Both the position numbers and the translations under genes were made by a program. Shown here piece after piece: positions 48,961 to 57,435 of a stretch of DNA of 64,000 nucleotides. The stretch is taken from positions 15,722-79,721 of the forward strand of contig JBCKVB010000001.1 of NCBI GenBank assembly GCA_038924245.1. The letters run 5' to 3'. How positions within the stretch are numbered: the first letter of the stretch is position 1; each line of letters begins with the position of its first letter. The notes below the pieces were generated by a model. That model did not search any database, had not been told where the DNA came from, and saw only the letters and a list, made by a program, of their open reading frames with translations. Source of the stretch: SURF-13 sp038924245. Lineage in GTDB: Bacteria > Pseudomonadota > Gammaproteobacteria > SURF-13.

Positions 48961-50184
48961 CTACAAACGTCGTGCGGCGGAAGTCTGGCTGTCGCTGCGC
49001 GCCACGGTGCGTTTGCGCTGAGCTTCCTCGGCGAGCACGGTACCGGGCGGGGCCTTGCGGGTGAAATACTCGCGCACGCCATTCATGATGGCCCGCGCCA
49101 GTTTTTCCTGATGGCGCACGTCGCGTAGTTTTTGCTCTTCATGCGGATTGGAGATAAACGCGGTCTCGACCAGAATGGAAGGAACATCCGGCGACTTCAG
49201 CACCATGAATCCGGCCTGCTGCACTTGCGACTTGTGCAAATCGCCCACACCACCCAACTCTTTCAATATATTGGACGCCACGTCGTGGCTGGCTTCTATC
49301 GTCGCGGTCTGTGACAGGTCCAGCAGCACCGATGCGAGCAGATCATCCTTGTCACCGAGGCTCACGCCGCCCACCAGGTCGGCGGCGTTCTCGCGCTCCG
49401 CGAGCCAGCGCGCGGCCTCGCTGGTGGCGCCGCGTTCGGACAGGGTAAACACCGAGGAGCCGCGCGCTTCCGGCCTTAGAAAGGCATCGGCGTGTATGGA
49501 TACGAACAGGTCGGCCTTGTGTTCGCGCGCCCTGTTGATGCGTCCGCGCAGACTCACGTAATAATCGCCGTCACGCGTCAGCACGGCCTTCATGCCGCGC
49601 TCCTTGTTGATAAGCGCGGCGAGTTTGCGCGCAATGGCGAGCGTGATGTCTTTTTCATTGGTGCCGCGCCTGCCGCGCGCGCCCGGGTCTTCGCCGCCGT
49701 GACCGGCGTCCACCGCCACCACCACATCGCGCAATTGAGTACCCGGCTTAGCCGCGCGCGGCACTGGCGGCTGCTCTAAAACAGACCCGGTCTTTGCCGT
49801 CACGGTGGGATACAAATCCACCACCAAACGGTGGCCGTATTGTTCGTAGGGTTTGAGGGTAAAGCTTTTGGTCTGCACACCTTCCTTCAATTGCAGCAGA
49901 ATGGTGGCGCCCTCCAAGACGGGCAGGCTTTCAAGTTTGGTCAGCAGGCTCTTGCGGCTGTCGAAGGCAGGCAACGGGCTCAAAAGCCGCGCCTCGCTGA
50001 TTTTAATTTCAATCCACCCCCCGGTCAGCTCGGTGAGCTGATACTGCGCGGGAGCGCTCAAATCCAGCACCAGGCGGGTATTATCGGGAGCGGGCCAGAT
50101 ACGCACGCCCTGAATATCCACCGGCGCGGCGGCAAGCGGTGCCACCATCAGTACCAACATCAGCAATACGCCAAGACGTCTCAT
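48961..50184 (-). CDS. N-acetylmuramoyl-L-alanine amidase (AmiC/AmiB type)
   Basis: 407 aa with a signal peptide (LGVLLMLVLMVAPLAAA) and an N-terminal AMIN domain (VDIQGVRIWPAPDNTRLVLDL, about 20-120) that targets the septum. The zinc Amidase_3 domain follows: VVAVDAGHGGEDPGARG, NEKDITLAIA, SIHADAF and VETAFISNPHEE. It cleaves the amide between muramic acid and the stem peptide during cell separation. Order tsaE-ami-mutL is standard. No LysM repeat is seen, which favours AmiC over AmiB. Confidence 0.93.
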   Translation of the reverse strand: MRRLGVLLMLVLMVAPLAAAPVDIQGVRIWPAPDNTRLVLDLSAPAQYQLTELTGGWIEIKISEARLLSPLPAFDSRKSLLTKLESLPVLEGATILLQLKEGVQTKSFTLKPYEQYGHRLVVDLYPTVTAKTGSVLEQPPVPRAAKPGTQLRDVVVAVDAGHGGEDPGARGRRGTNEKDITLAIARKLAALINKERGMKAVLTRDGDYYVSLRGRINRAREHKADLFVSIHADAFLRPEARGSSVFTLSERGATSEAARWLAERENAADLVGGVSLGDKDDLLASVLLDLSQTATIEASHDVASNILKELGGVGDLHKSQVQQAGFMVLKSPDVPSILVETAFISNPHEEQKLRDVRHQEKLARAIMNGVREYFTRKAPPGTVLAEEAQRKRTVARSDSQTSAARRL

Positions 50185-50271
50185 CGTCCTGCTCCCAGCG
50201 GGTTTTTCATTAACCTACTCTATAAAAAATTATTTTGCAACTATTTTATAGAGTTACAGTTTAAACCTCCA

Positions 50272-50736
50272 CTAATTTGGTGGTTTTCGCCGCCAACTCG
50301 ACAAGGCAGCCAGGATTTCCTCGCCCCGTGCAGTTTTTGCATTTAAATTCAATAATCTATCGTGATCGCGCAGGTCCAGTTTCAGCTCTATATCCGGCTC
50401 CGGCAGCACACCCGCGCCCCGCTCCGGCCATTCCACCAGGCAAATCGCCTGCGGCGCGAGATAATCCTCCAGCCCCATGGAGACGAGTTCCATAGAGTTA
50501 TTAACTCTATATAAATCAAAATGATAAATAGTGTGACCAGCCAACTCATAGGGCTCCACCAAGGTGAAGGTGGGGCTTTTTACCGTGCCCTGATAGCCCA
50601 AACCACGCAACAGACCACGCACCAAGGTGGTCTTGCCCGCGCCCAGTTCGCCGCTGAGATAAATCCGTTCCCCCCCACGCAGTTCTCCGGCAAGCTCCGC
50701 CCCGAAGGCCATCATCTCGGCCTCGTTGCGTATCAC
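50272..50736 (-). CDS. tsaE: tRNA t6A-modification ATPase TsaE
   Basis: About 154 aa from a GTG at 50736. The P-loop LSGELGAGKTTLVRGLLRGLG, SPTFTLVEPYE, IYHFDLYRV and CLVEWPERG are TsaE signatures. It powers TsaBD in making t6A37 of ANN-decoding tRNAs. The reading frame stays open upstream to 50940 through the hairpin array at 50750-50932, giving a 222-aa alternative (GTG start overlapping nnrD). That upstream part is repeat-derived, so the short form is preferred, with in-frame ATGs at 50715 and 50712 as alternatives. Confidence 0.92.
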   Translation of the reverse strand: MIRNEAEMMAFGAELAGELRGGERIYLSGELGAGKTTLVRGLLRGLGYQGTVKSPTFTLVEPYELAGHTIYHFDLYRVNNSMELVSMGLEDYLAPQAICLVEWPERGAGVLPEPDIELKLDLRDHDRLLNLNAKTARGEEILAALSSWRRKPPN

Positions 50737-50749
50737 ATAGTGCGCGGAC

Positions 50750-50932
50750 TTAGCAGGTTGCTGAAAAACTCGTTTTTCAGCAACCTGCGGCGCGGCACAG
50801 GGAAGAGCACCAGCGAAGGGTTCTGCCGCCCTTTTGCGAACACGCAAGTGTTTGGAAAAGGAAGCAAAGAAAAAATGACATTTTTGCTTTGCGTGGCTGA
50901 AAAAGTCCTGGACGGATTTTTTCAGCATCCTA
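50750..50932. repeat. hairpin array between tsaE and nnrD
   Basis: It contains a 16-bp perfect hairpin GCAGGTTGCTGAAAAA/TTTTTCAGCAACCTGC (about 50753-50788), the pair AAAGAAAAA/TTTTTGCTTT (about 50863-50892), and GCTGAAAAAGTCC/GGATTTTTTCAGC (about 50896-50926). The latter two modules also occur in the array at 1687-1840. The array has inserted between two normally adjacent or overlapping genes and is open in the tsaE frame. Confidence 0.7.
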
Positions 50933-52411
50933 TTAGCCACGATTCACCAGCTTGCGTAACGGCGCAAACAAGTCGCTCGCCAGCAGACCGCGCTCGCCTT
51001 GCCGCGCGGCCTCATCCGCGGCCTGCGCGTGCAGATACACGCCCAGCCGCGCGGCATCGGCGAGGCTCATACCCTGCGCGATCAGTCCCGCAATCACGCC
51101 GGTCAGCACATCGCCCATGCCCGCGCTCGCCATGCCGGGATTGCCCGCTGTGCACACGTGAACAGGCGCGCCTTCAGCCGCCACCAGCGTACCCGCGCCT
51201 TTTAAAATCACTACGTCACCGTACTGCTCATGCAGTTTTTGCACTGCGCTGAAGCGGTCACGCTGAATGACGCTACTCGCGCAGCCCAACAAACGCCCGG
51301 CTTCGCCGGGATGGGGCGTGAGTATCCAGTTGACACGCGTTTGCGGGTGCCGCGCGAGCAGATTGAGCGCATCGGCATCCACCACCAGGGGCAACGAAGT
51401 CCGCACCACGGCATTGAACAGCTCGACCGCCCAGGGCGACAGGCCAAGCCCGGGGCCGATGGCGATCACATCCGCCTTGTGCAACAAGGTTTGCAGTTGT
51501 TCTGTATTTTCAACTCCGTAACACAGCAATTCCGGACGCTGCGCACTGACGTGAGGCGCATGCGCCGCACGCGTGGCGATAGTGACCAGCCCGGCCCCGG
51601 TGCGCGCGGCAGCCTCACCCGTGAGCCGCACCGCACCCGCCATGCCGTAATCGCCGCCGATCACCAGCACGCGGCCGTAATCGCCTTTATGCGAATCGCG
51701 CGCGCGCAGCTTGAGGCGCGGCAGATTGTCCGCCGTAAGCCGCGCGGCGGCAGGTGCGGCGCGCTGATAAATCTCGCGCGGCACATTCAGATCGTCAAAA
51801 ACCACCTTGCCGCAGTGACTCAGCGCCGCACCGGTGAACAAACCCTGCTTGAGGGCGAGAAAACTAATGGTGATGCTCGCGCGCACCGCCGCGCCGAACA
51901 CCGCGCCGCTGTCCGCATCGAGCCCGGAAGGAATATCGAGCGCGAGCACATGTTTGTGCGCATCATTCATCGCCTCAATCGCGGCGCGCCACGCGCCGGT
52001 CACTTCCCGCTCCAGTCCAATACCAAACAACGCATCCACGATCAGCTCAGCGTCTTTGAGCCGCGGCGCGGAAAAGGGCTCCACCTCCACACCTGCCGCA
52101 TACAACGCTTGATGCGCCGCTCGCGCATCTCCGCGCAGCGCGCCCTTCTCCCCCACCTGTAATACGCACACATCCAGCCCGGCCTGCTTCGCCAGACGCG
52201 CCACAACAAACCCATCCCCGCCGTTATTCCCCGTGCCGCACACCACGGCGACGCGCCGCGCCTGCGGCCAATGCGCCCGCAACACCTCAAACGCCGCGCG
52301 CCCCGCACGCTCCATGAGCGTCGCGCCGGGAATGCCGCATTCCTCGATGGCGCTGCGATCAAACTCACGCACCTGCGCCGCGCGGTATAAATTGACAGGG
52401 AGATCAGACAT
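50933..52411 (-). CDS. nnrD: bifunctional NAD(P)H-hydrate epimerase/dehydratase
   Basis: 492 aa with two domains. The N-terminal YjeF epimerase part (about 1-215) has VVCGTGNNGGDGFVVARL and ALDIPSGLDADSG. The C-terminal ADP-dependent dehydratase (about 225-490) has VIGGDYGMAGAVRLTGEAA, LKGAGTLVAAEG and TAGNPGMASAGMGDVLTGVI. Together they repair hydrated NADH and NADPH. It is encoded directly upstream of tsaE, as in E. coli yjeF-tsaE, but separated here by the hairpin array. Confidence 0.96.
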   Translation of the reverse strand: MSDLPVNLYRAAQVREFDRSAIEECGIPGATLMERAGRAAFEVLRAHWPQARRVAVVCGTGNNGGDGFVVARLAKQAGLDVCVLQVGEKGALRGDARAAHQALYAAGVEVEPFSAPRLKDAELIVDALFGIGLEREVTGAWRAAIEAMNDAHKHVLALDIPSGLDADSGAVFGAAVRASITISFLALKQGLFTGAALSHCGKVVFDDLNVPREIYQRAAPAAARLTADNLPRLKLRARDSHKGDYGRVLVIGGDYGMAGAVRLTGEAAARTGAGLVTIATRAAHAPHVSAQRPELLCYGVENTEQLQTLLHKADVIAIGPGLGLSPWAVELFNAVVRTSLPLVVDADALNLLARHPQTRVNWILTPHPGEAGRLLGCASSVIQRDRFSAVQKLHEQYGDVVILKGAGTLVAAEGAPVHVCTAGNPGMASAGMGDVLTGVIAGLIAQGMSLADAARLGVYLHAQAADEAARQGERGLLASDLFAPLRKLVNRG

Positions 52412-52469
52412 AGGGGTTATCTTAAGAGATACGGCCTGCGTACACTAGCGAAACGTCATGGTTATCAAG

Positions 52470-52510
52470 TTGATTTCAAAATCAAACGTGGTAGGATTTT
52501 CGATAAATCC
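52470..52510 (+). promoter_or_regulatory. two palindromes upstream of the BrnT operon
   Basis: TTGATTT-2-AAATCAA (52470-52485) is perfect, and GGATTT-5-AAATCC (52494-52510) follows. They lie 80-120 bases before brnT and are candidate operators for the pair. A promoter between them and the gene is not obvious. Confidence 0.5.
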
Positions 52511-52587
52511 GGTTAAATGATTAGACACCGCTTGGGGTCTAGTTTGCGTTAGGCTGACAATTGTTCTGCCACATGAAATAATGGCGC

Positions 52588-52860
52588 ATGGAATTTGAAG
52601 CCGACCCCGGCAAAGCCGCTCAAAATCTCAAGAAGCACAAAGTCAGCTTCGAGGAGGCTGCATCAGTATTCGGGGATGCAATGGCGTATACTTTTGCCGA
52701 TCCCGATCATTCAATCGGTGAGAAACGCTGGCTGACGTTAGGCATGTCCCGCATGGGGCGGGTTCTTGCCGTTATCTATACCGAGCGCCGAGGGAAAGTT
52801 CGTTTAATCAGCGCACGGCGCGCCACCAAACACGAACGGAGCACTTATGAAGAAAATTGA
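52588..52860 (+). CDS. brnT: BrnT-family toxin
   Basis: 90 aa starting MEFEADPGKAAQNLKKHKVSFEEAASVF, the BrnT hallmark. RWLTLGMSRMGRVLAVIYTE and RLISARRATKHER with the basic active-site cluster follow. BrnT has a RelE-like fold and is an mRNA interferase. The antitoxin gene overlaps its 3' end by 14 bases. Its partner is unusual (see 52847-53098). Confidence 0.92.
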   Translation: MEFEADPGKAAQNLKKHKVSFEEAASVFGDAMAYTFADPDHSIGEKRWLTLGMSRMGRVLAVIYTERRGKVRLISARRATKHERSTYEEN

Positions 52861-53098
52861 AGAAATGCGCGCTGAATACCGGCGCGCAGACCTCGGCAAG
52901 GGGGTGCGCGGGAAACACTACGCAGCCTACCAAAAAGGCAGCAACTTGGTGCTGCTCACTCCTGAATTGGCAAAAATTTTTCCTACCAATGAAGCCGTGA
53001 ACTCTGCGCTCGAATCACTTGTTGGTGTTGCGCGTTCAGCGACCAGTCTAACATCGCGTTCAACCGGAACGCGCGCAAAAGCAGCGCGCGCCCGTTAA
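52847..53098 (+). CDS. probable antitoxin of the BrnT toxin, non-canonical
   Basis: 83 aa: KKIEEMRAEYRRADLGKGVRGKHYAAYQ, then KGSNLVLLTPELAKIFPTNEAVNSALESLVG and a basic tail (RSTGTRAKAARAR). The first half recalls short antitoxins with a (V/G)RGKY motif; the second looks like a small DNA-binding or RHH-like strand-helix-helix, but it is not the standard BrnA. The pairing and overlap with brnT support the antitoxin role; the fold is uncertain. Confidence 0.7.
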   Translation: MKKIEEMRAEYRRADLGKGVRGKHYAAYQKGSNLVLLTPELAKIFPTNEAVNSALESLVGVARSATSLTSRSTGTRAKAARAR

Positions 53099-53170
53099 CT
53101 CAAACGGATTTTTGTTTGCCCACGCGGGTTCAGTCCCGATTCGGAACATGCAGGCAACAAGTTGTCCGCC

Positions 53171-53716
53171 TTACTCGGCTTTAAGCTTCGCGCTGTAACG
53201 CTCGCGGAACTTTTTGACTTTGGGGGCGATCACCGCCTGGCAATACGGTTGATTGCCGTTTCTGGCGTAATAGTCCTGGTGATAATCTTCCGCGCGGTAG
53301 AATGCGCTGAACGGCGTGACTTCCGTGACGATTGGATCGGGCCAGATCCGCGCTGCGTTAGTTTCCTGAATCACCTGTCCGGCAATCCGTTTCTGCTCAG
53401 GCGTGTGATAAAAAACTACTGAGCGGTATTGGGTACCGGCGTCATTGCCTTGGCGATTGAGCGTGGTGGGGTCGTGCAGGGTGAAAAATATTTCCAGCAG
53501 TTCCTGATAGCTGATAGCGCCTGGGTCGAACGTAACCTGCACCACTTCCGCGTGGCCGGTGTTGCCGGCGCAGACTTCACGGTAAGCGGGATTTTTCACC
53601 TTGCCGCCGGAGTAGCCTGACTCGGCTTTTGCCACGCCTTTAAGGGCGGCAAATAGAGGTTCCAGGCACCAGAAGCAGCCGCCACCCAGTGTTGCAAGCT
53701 CCGCGTTCGCGGACAT
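53171..53716 (-). CDS. msrA: peptide methionine sulfoxide reductase A
   Basis: 181 aa starting MSANAELATLGGGCFWCLEP. It reduces the S-form of methionine sulfoxide in proteins, with the catalytic Cys in GGGCFWC. YSGGKVKNPAYREVCAGNTGHAE, HDPTTLNRQGNDAGTQYRS, and the C-terminal ADHQDY-like YHQDYYARNG follow. An upstream frame to 53863 lies in folE and is not used. The start shares position 53716 with the folE stop, so the pair is coupled. Confidence 0.95.
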   Translation of the reverse strand: MSANAELATLGGGCFWCLEPLFAALKGVAKAESGYSGGKVKNPAYREVCAGNTGHAEVVQVTFDPGAISYQELLEIFFTLHDPTTLNRQGNDAGTQYRSVVFYHTPEQKRIAGQVIQETNAARIWPDPIVTEVTPFSAFYRAEDYHQDYYARNGNQPYCQAVIAPKVKKFRERYSAKLKAE

Positions 53717-54315
53717 CAGGGGAGTTCGCGGTGCATGCCGATCAGGGTGAACAATTCCATGCGCGAGGAAGGATTGTTGAGGAACACGCCGTGCAGTTTG
53801 CTGGTGGTGGTCCAGGAGCCGGACTTTTTCGCGCCGCGGTAGCACATGCAGAAATGCTGGCACTGCATGATGACCGCCACGCCCTGCGGCTGCAATACCT
53901 CTTGAATCACATCCGCGACCTGCGCGGTGAGCTTTTCCTGCACCTGCAAACGCTTGGAAAAAATATCCACCACGCGCGCGAGCTTGGACAGGCCGACGAT
54001 GCGCCCGTTCGGGATGTAGGCGATGTGCGCCTTGCCAACAAACGGCACCATGTGATGCTCGCAGTGGCTGTGCATCTCGATGTCGGACACCAGCACCAAT
54101 TCGTCATAGCCGGGCGCGGTCTCAAATGTTTTCAGCAGATGTTCTTTCGGGTCCTGCGTATAGCCCTGGAAATGCTCCCGCAACACGCCGACCACGCGTT
54201 CGGGCGTGTCACGCAGCCCTTCGCGGTTTGGGTCTTCGCCGATGTATTCCAGCAGCGCGCGGATGTGCGCCATGACGGCTTGGTCTTTTTTATTGAATGA
54301 CGAGGAGTCAGGCAT
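53716..54315 (-). CDS. folE: GTP cyclohydrolase I
   Basis: 199 aa. It opens the imidazole ring of GTP to start tetrahydrofolate synthesis. The zinc site is seen in EMHSHCEHHM and QCQHFCMCYRG. AHIAYIPNGRIVGLSKLAR, VDIFSKRLQVQEKLT and SKLHGVFLNN are conserved. Soluble homodecamer in the family. It overlaps msrA, a pairing not functionally obvious. Confidence 0.96.
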   Translation of the reverse strand: MPDSSSFNKKDQAVMAHIRALLEYIGEDPNREGLRDTPERVVGVLREHFQGYTQDPKEHLLKTFETAPGYDELVLVSDIEMHSHCEHHMVPFVGKAHIAYIPNGRIVGLSKLARVVDIFSKRLQVQEKLTAQVADVIQEVLQPQGVAVIMQCQHFCMCYRGAKKSGSWTTTSKLHGVFLNNPSSRMELFTLIGMHRELP

Positions 54316-54387
54316 GATGTGCGTCCCGCTGTTAACAGATATTAAAATAGTGATCGCAATACGGCGCGCTGTGCGCGCCCTTGCGGC

Positions 54388-54651
54388 TTAAGATACAGCG
54401 TTTTTGTTCGCCGTGAGGTTTAAATATTTCTGGTGCAACTGTTCTTTGGTTTCCGCGTAATCCGGATCGAGCGGGATGCAGTCCACCGGACACACCTCCA
54501 CGCACTGCGGCTCGTCGAAGTGCCCGACGCACTCGGTGCACAGCTTGGGGTCAATGACGTAAATCTCCGCCCCTTGCGAGATCGCGCCGTTCGGGCATTC
54601 CGGCTCGCACACGTCGCAATTGATGCAATCCTGGGTAATCATTAACGCCAT
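54388..54651 (-). CDS. YfhL-type 2[4Fe-4S] ferredoxin
   Basis: 87 aa with two cluster motifs: CINCDVCEPECPNGAI and CTECVGHFDEPQCVEVCPVDCI. The insertion between the first two Cys of the second motif is typical of Alv-type/YfhL ferredoxins. It is a low-potential cytoplasmic electron carrier. It is monocistronic or starts a short operon with nothing clearly linked; wrbA is divergently spaced upstream on the same strand. Confidence 0.93.
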   Translation of the reverse strand: MALMITQDCINCDVCEPECPNGAISQGAEIYVIDPKLCTECVGHFDEPQCVEVCPVDCIPLDPDYAETKEQLHQKYLNLTANKNAVS

Positions 54652-54708
54652 ACGTCACCTGCAACTTCATTCCGCGTTGATGAAAGTTACTGTACCTGAT
54701 TAAAATAG

Positions 54709-55302
54709 TCAACTATTAAGGCGGTGCGCGATCTCAGCGACGCGTTTGCCCAAGGCGTGGCACAGGCGCTTTTCTTCCTCGCTCAGCGGCCGCTTGTCAT
54801 CCGGCCCGGCCCAATGACTCGCTCCATAAGGCGTGCCGCCGCTGGTGGTGGCGGTCAAATCCGGTTCGCTGTAAGGCAGACCCACAAGCAGCATGCCGTG
54901 ATGCAACAGCGGCAACATCATACTCAGGAGCGTAGTCTCCTGCCCGCCGTGCAGGCTGGCGGTGGAGGTAAATACCGCCGCGGGCTTGCCGATCAGCGCG
55001 CCGGACAGCCACAGGCCGCCGGTGCCGTCCAGAAAATATCTGAGCGGTGCGGCCATGTTGCCAAAGCGCGTCGGGCTGCCGAGTATCAATCCCGCGCATT
55101 GCTTAAGGTCATCCGGCGTGGCGTAGGGTGGGCCGGAAGCGGGTATGCTGTCCTCGACTGTTTCACATACCGCGGACACGCGCGGCACGGTGCGCACGCG
55201 CGCCTGCATGCCGCTCACCTCCTCCACCCCGCGCGCGACGTGCTGCGCCATCTGCGCCACACTGCCGCCGCTGCTGTAGTACACTATTAAAATGTCGGAC
55301 AT
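54709..55302 (-). CDS. wrbA: WrbA-type NAD(P)H:quinone oxidoreductase
   Basis: A 197-aa flavodoxin-fold protein: LIVYYSSGGSVAQMAQHVARG (FMN phosphate loop), GSPTRFGNMAAPLRYFLD, and the FMN contact TSTASLHGGQETTLLSMMLPLLHHGM, followed by GTPYGASHWAG. It reduces quinones by two electrons, avoiding semiquinone-driven oxidative stress. It fits the oxidative-stress theme of the window, though not in the same operon as those genes. Confidence 0.93.
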   Translation of the reverse strand: MSDILIVYYSSGGSVAQMAQHVARGVEEVSGMQARVRTVPRVSAVCETVEDSIPASGPPYATPDDLKQCAGLILGSPTRFGNMAAPLRYFLDGTGGLWLSGALIGKPAAVFTSTASLHGGQETTLLSMMLPLLHHGMLLVGLPYSEPDLTATTSGGTPYGASHWAGPDDKRPLSEEEKRLCHALGKRVAEIAHRLNS

Positions 55303-55403
55303 AACGGGATCGTGGACTTAACGCTGGATGTGCCGCATGGTAGCTCAATTTAACAGTGATGCACAGGGCCTGAACCCTTTTGTCAAAATACATTAACGTC
55401 ACC

Positions 55404-55694
55404 ATGAACGGCAAAAAACTGTTGGCGCTCGTCATTCTGCTTGCCGGATTAAGCGCGGCCTGCGCAAGCATTCCCTCGCAAGAGATGAGCGACGCGCGCC
55501 AAGCCGTACAGGCCGCCCAGGAGGCTGACGCCGAGACGCTTGCACCGCAGCAGTTTGACGACGCTAAAAAATTGCTGGATGAAGCAAAGGCCGCGCTCAA
55601 CCTCGGCAACTACAGCGCGGCGCGCGCCAATGCGCTGCGCGCAAAAGAGGCCGCGATTCGCGCGCGCGAGCAGGCGCTCGACACCCAGCACTGA
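55404..55694 (+). CDS. DUF4398 lipoprotein
   Basis: 96 aa starting MNGKKLLALVILLAGLSAAC, a signal peptide with lipobox LSAAC (Cys near residue 20). The mature part is a helical, Ala/Glu-rich segment (SDARQAVQAAQEADAETLAPQQFDDAKKLLDEAKAALNLGNYSAARANALRAKEAA) matching DUF4398. Function unknown; it may be a coiled-coil envelope lipoprotein. It ends 40 bases before proS, so it may be co-transcribed. Confidence 0.82.
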   Translation: MNGKKLLALVILLAGLSAACASIPSQEMSDARQAVQAAQEADAETLAPQQFDDAKKLLDEAKAALNLGNYSAARANALRAKEAAIRAREQALDTQH

Positions 55695-55734
55695 ATAAAA
55701 ACACTTTCAACCCTTCGATTTTTTCATACGCTGG

Positions 55735-57435
55735 ATGCGCACCTCTCAATTACTCATTCCCACGCTCAAGGAAACACCCTCCGACGCAGAAGTCATCAGC
55801 CATCAGTTGATGCTGCGCGCGGGCATGATCCGCAAACTCGCCGCCGGAATCTACAGTTGGCTGCCCCTGGGCTTGCGCGTGCTGCGCAAGGTGGAGGCCA
55901 TCGTGCGCGAGGAAATGAACCGCGCGGGCGCGCAAGAGGTGCTGATGCCCGCCGTGCAACCCGCCGAACTGTGGCAGGAGTCCGGGCGCTGGGGGCAATA
56001 CGGACCAGAGTTGCTGCGCCTGCAAGACCGGCACCAGCGCGACTTCTGTTTCGGCCCGACGCATGAAGAAGTCATCACCGATCTGGTACGCAACGAAATC
56101 CGCAGTTACAAACAACTGCCCGCAATGTTTTACCAGATACAAACCAAATTCCGTGACGAACCGCGCCCGCGCTTCGGCATCATGCGCGCGCGCGAATTTT
56201 TGATGAAGGACGCTTATTCGTTCCACGCCGATAAAACAAGCCTGGAAAAAACCTACCAGGTAATGCATGAGGTCTACACACGCATCTTCACGCGCCTGGG
56301 GCTTAAATTCCGCGCCGTATACGCCGACACCGGCGCCATCGGCGGCACCGGCTCGCAGGAGTTCCACGTGCTCGCCGACTCCGGCGAAGACGCCATCGCC
56401 TTTTGCCCCGGCTCGGACTATGCCGCGAACGTGGAGTTGGCCGAGGCTGTTGCACCGGCAGGAAAACGCCCCGCCCCGCAACAAAAGATACAAACCGTGG
56501 ACACGCCCGGCCAGCACAGCATTGAACAAGTCAGCACCTTTCTAAAGATCGCTCCGTATCAGTGTTTGAAAACGCTGCTGGTGCAAGGTAAAGAAGGCAT
56601 CGTCGCGCTGGTGTTGCGCGGCGATCACGAATTGAACACGGTGAAGGCCGCCAAGCTCGCGCAGGTTTTCGCCCCGTTGACGCTGGCCACGCCGCAGCAG
56701 ATGCACGATGCAGCGGGCTGCGCGCCGGGCTCCGTAGGACCCGTGGGCTTAAAGATTCCCGTCATCGCCGACCGCGCCGCCGCGCGCACAAGCGACTTTG
56801 TGTGCGGCGCGAACCAGGATGACAAGCATCTCACCGGCGTCAACTGGGGCCGCGATCTGCCGGAACCGTTGGTCGCGGACATACGCAACGTCGTTGAGGG
56901 CGACCCCTCGCCTGATGGGCAAGGCAAGCTGTCCATCGCGCGCGGCATCGAAGTCGGGCACATTTTTCAGCTTGGCAACAAATATTCGAGCGCGATGGGG
57001 GCGAACTATCTCGACGAAAACGGCCAGTCGCAAGTGATGGAGATGGGCTGCTACGGCATCGGTGTATCGCGCGTGGTAGCCTCCGCCATCGAACAGAACC
57101 ATGACGCGCGCGGCATCATCTGGCCCAACCCCATCGCGCCGTTTCACGTGGCGCTGCTGCCGATGAACATGCACAAGTCGCCGCGCGCGCGGGAAGCAGC
57201 GGACAAGCTCTACCAGGAATTAACGGATGCGGGAATAGAGGTATTGTTTGACGACCGCCCCTTGCGCGCGGGCGTGATGTTCGCCGATATGGAACTGATC
57301 GGCATCCCGCACCGCATCGTGATCGGCGAACGCGGTCTCGACGCCGGAACAGTTGAATACCAAGGCCGCCGCGACACGCAAAGCCAGAACGTGCCGCTTG
57401 CTGAAATCACCGGCTTTCTAAAAGCGCGCCTATAG
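55735..57435 (+). CDS. proS: prolyl-tRNA synthetase (bacterial type)
   Basis: 566 aa class II synthetase with an INS editing domain. Motif 1 is in HQLMLRAGMIRKLAAGIYSWLPLGLRVLRKVEAIV, motif 2 is TKFRDEPRPRFGIMRAREFLMKDAYSFH, and motif 3 is MGCYGIGVSRVVASAIEQNHD. The editing insertion (about 220-400) has DTPGQHSIEQVSTFL and KAAKLAQVF. It charges tRNA-Pro and clears mischarged Ala. The stop codon overlaps the end of the convergent talC by 6 bases. Confidence 0.97.
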   Translation: MRTSQLLIPTLKETPSDAEVISHQLMLRAGMIRKLAAGIYSWLPLGLRVLRKVEAIVREEMNRAGAQEVLMPAVQPAELWQESGRWGQYGPELLRLQDRHQRDFCFGPTHEEVITDLVRNEIRSYKQLPAMFYQIQTKFRDEPRPRFGIMRAREFLMKDAYSFHADKTSLEKTYQVMHEVYTRIFTRLGLKFRAVYADTGAIGGTGSQEFHVLADSGEDAIAFCPGSDYAANVELAEAVAPAGKRPAPQQKIQTVDTPGQHSIEQVSTFLKIAPYQCLKTLLVQGKEGIVALVLRGDHELNTVKAAKLAQVFAPLTLATPQQMHDAAGCAPGSVGPVGLKIPVIADRAAARTSDFVCGANQDDKHLTGVNWGRDLPEPLVADIRNVVEGDPSPDGQGKLSIARGIEVGHIFQLGNKYSSAMGANYLDENGQSQVMEMGCYGIGVSRVVASAIEQNHDARGIIWPNPIAPFHVALLPMNMHKSPRAREAADKLYQELTDAGIEVLFDDRPLRAGVMFADMELIGIPHRIVIGERGLDAGTVEYQGRRDTQSQNVPLAEITGFLKARL

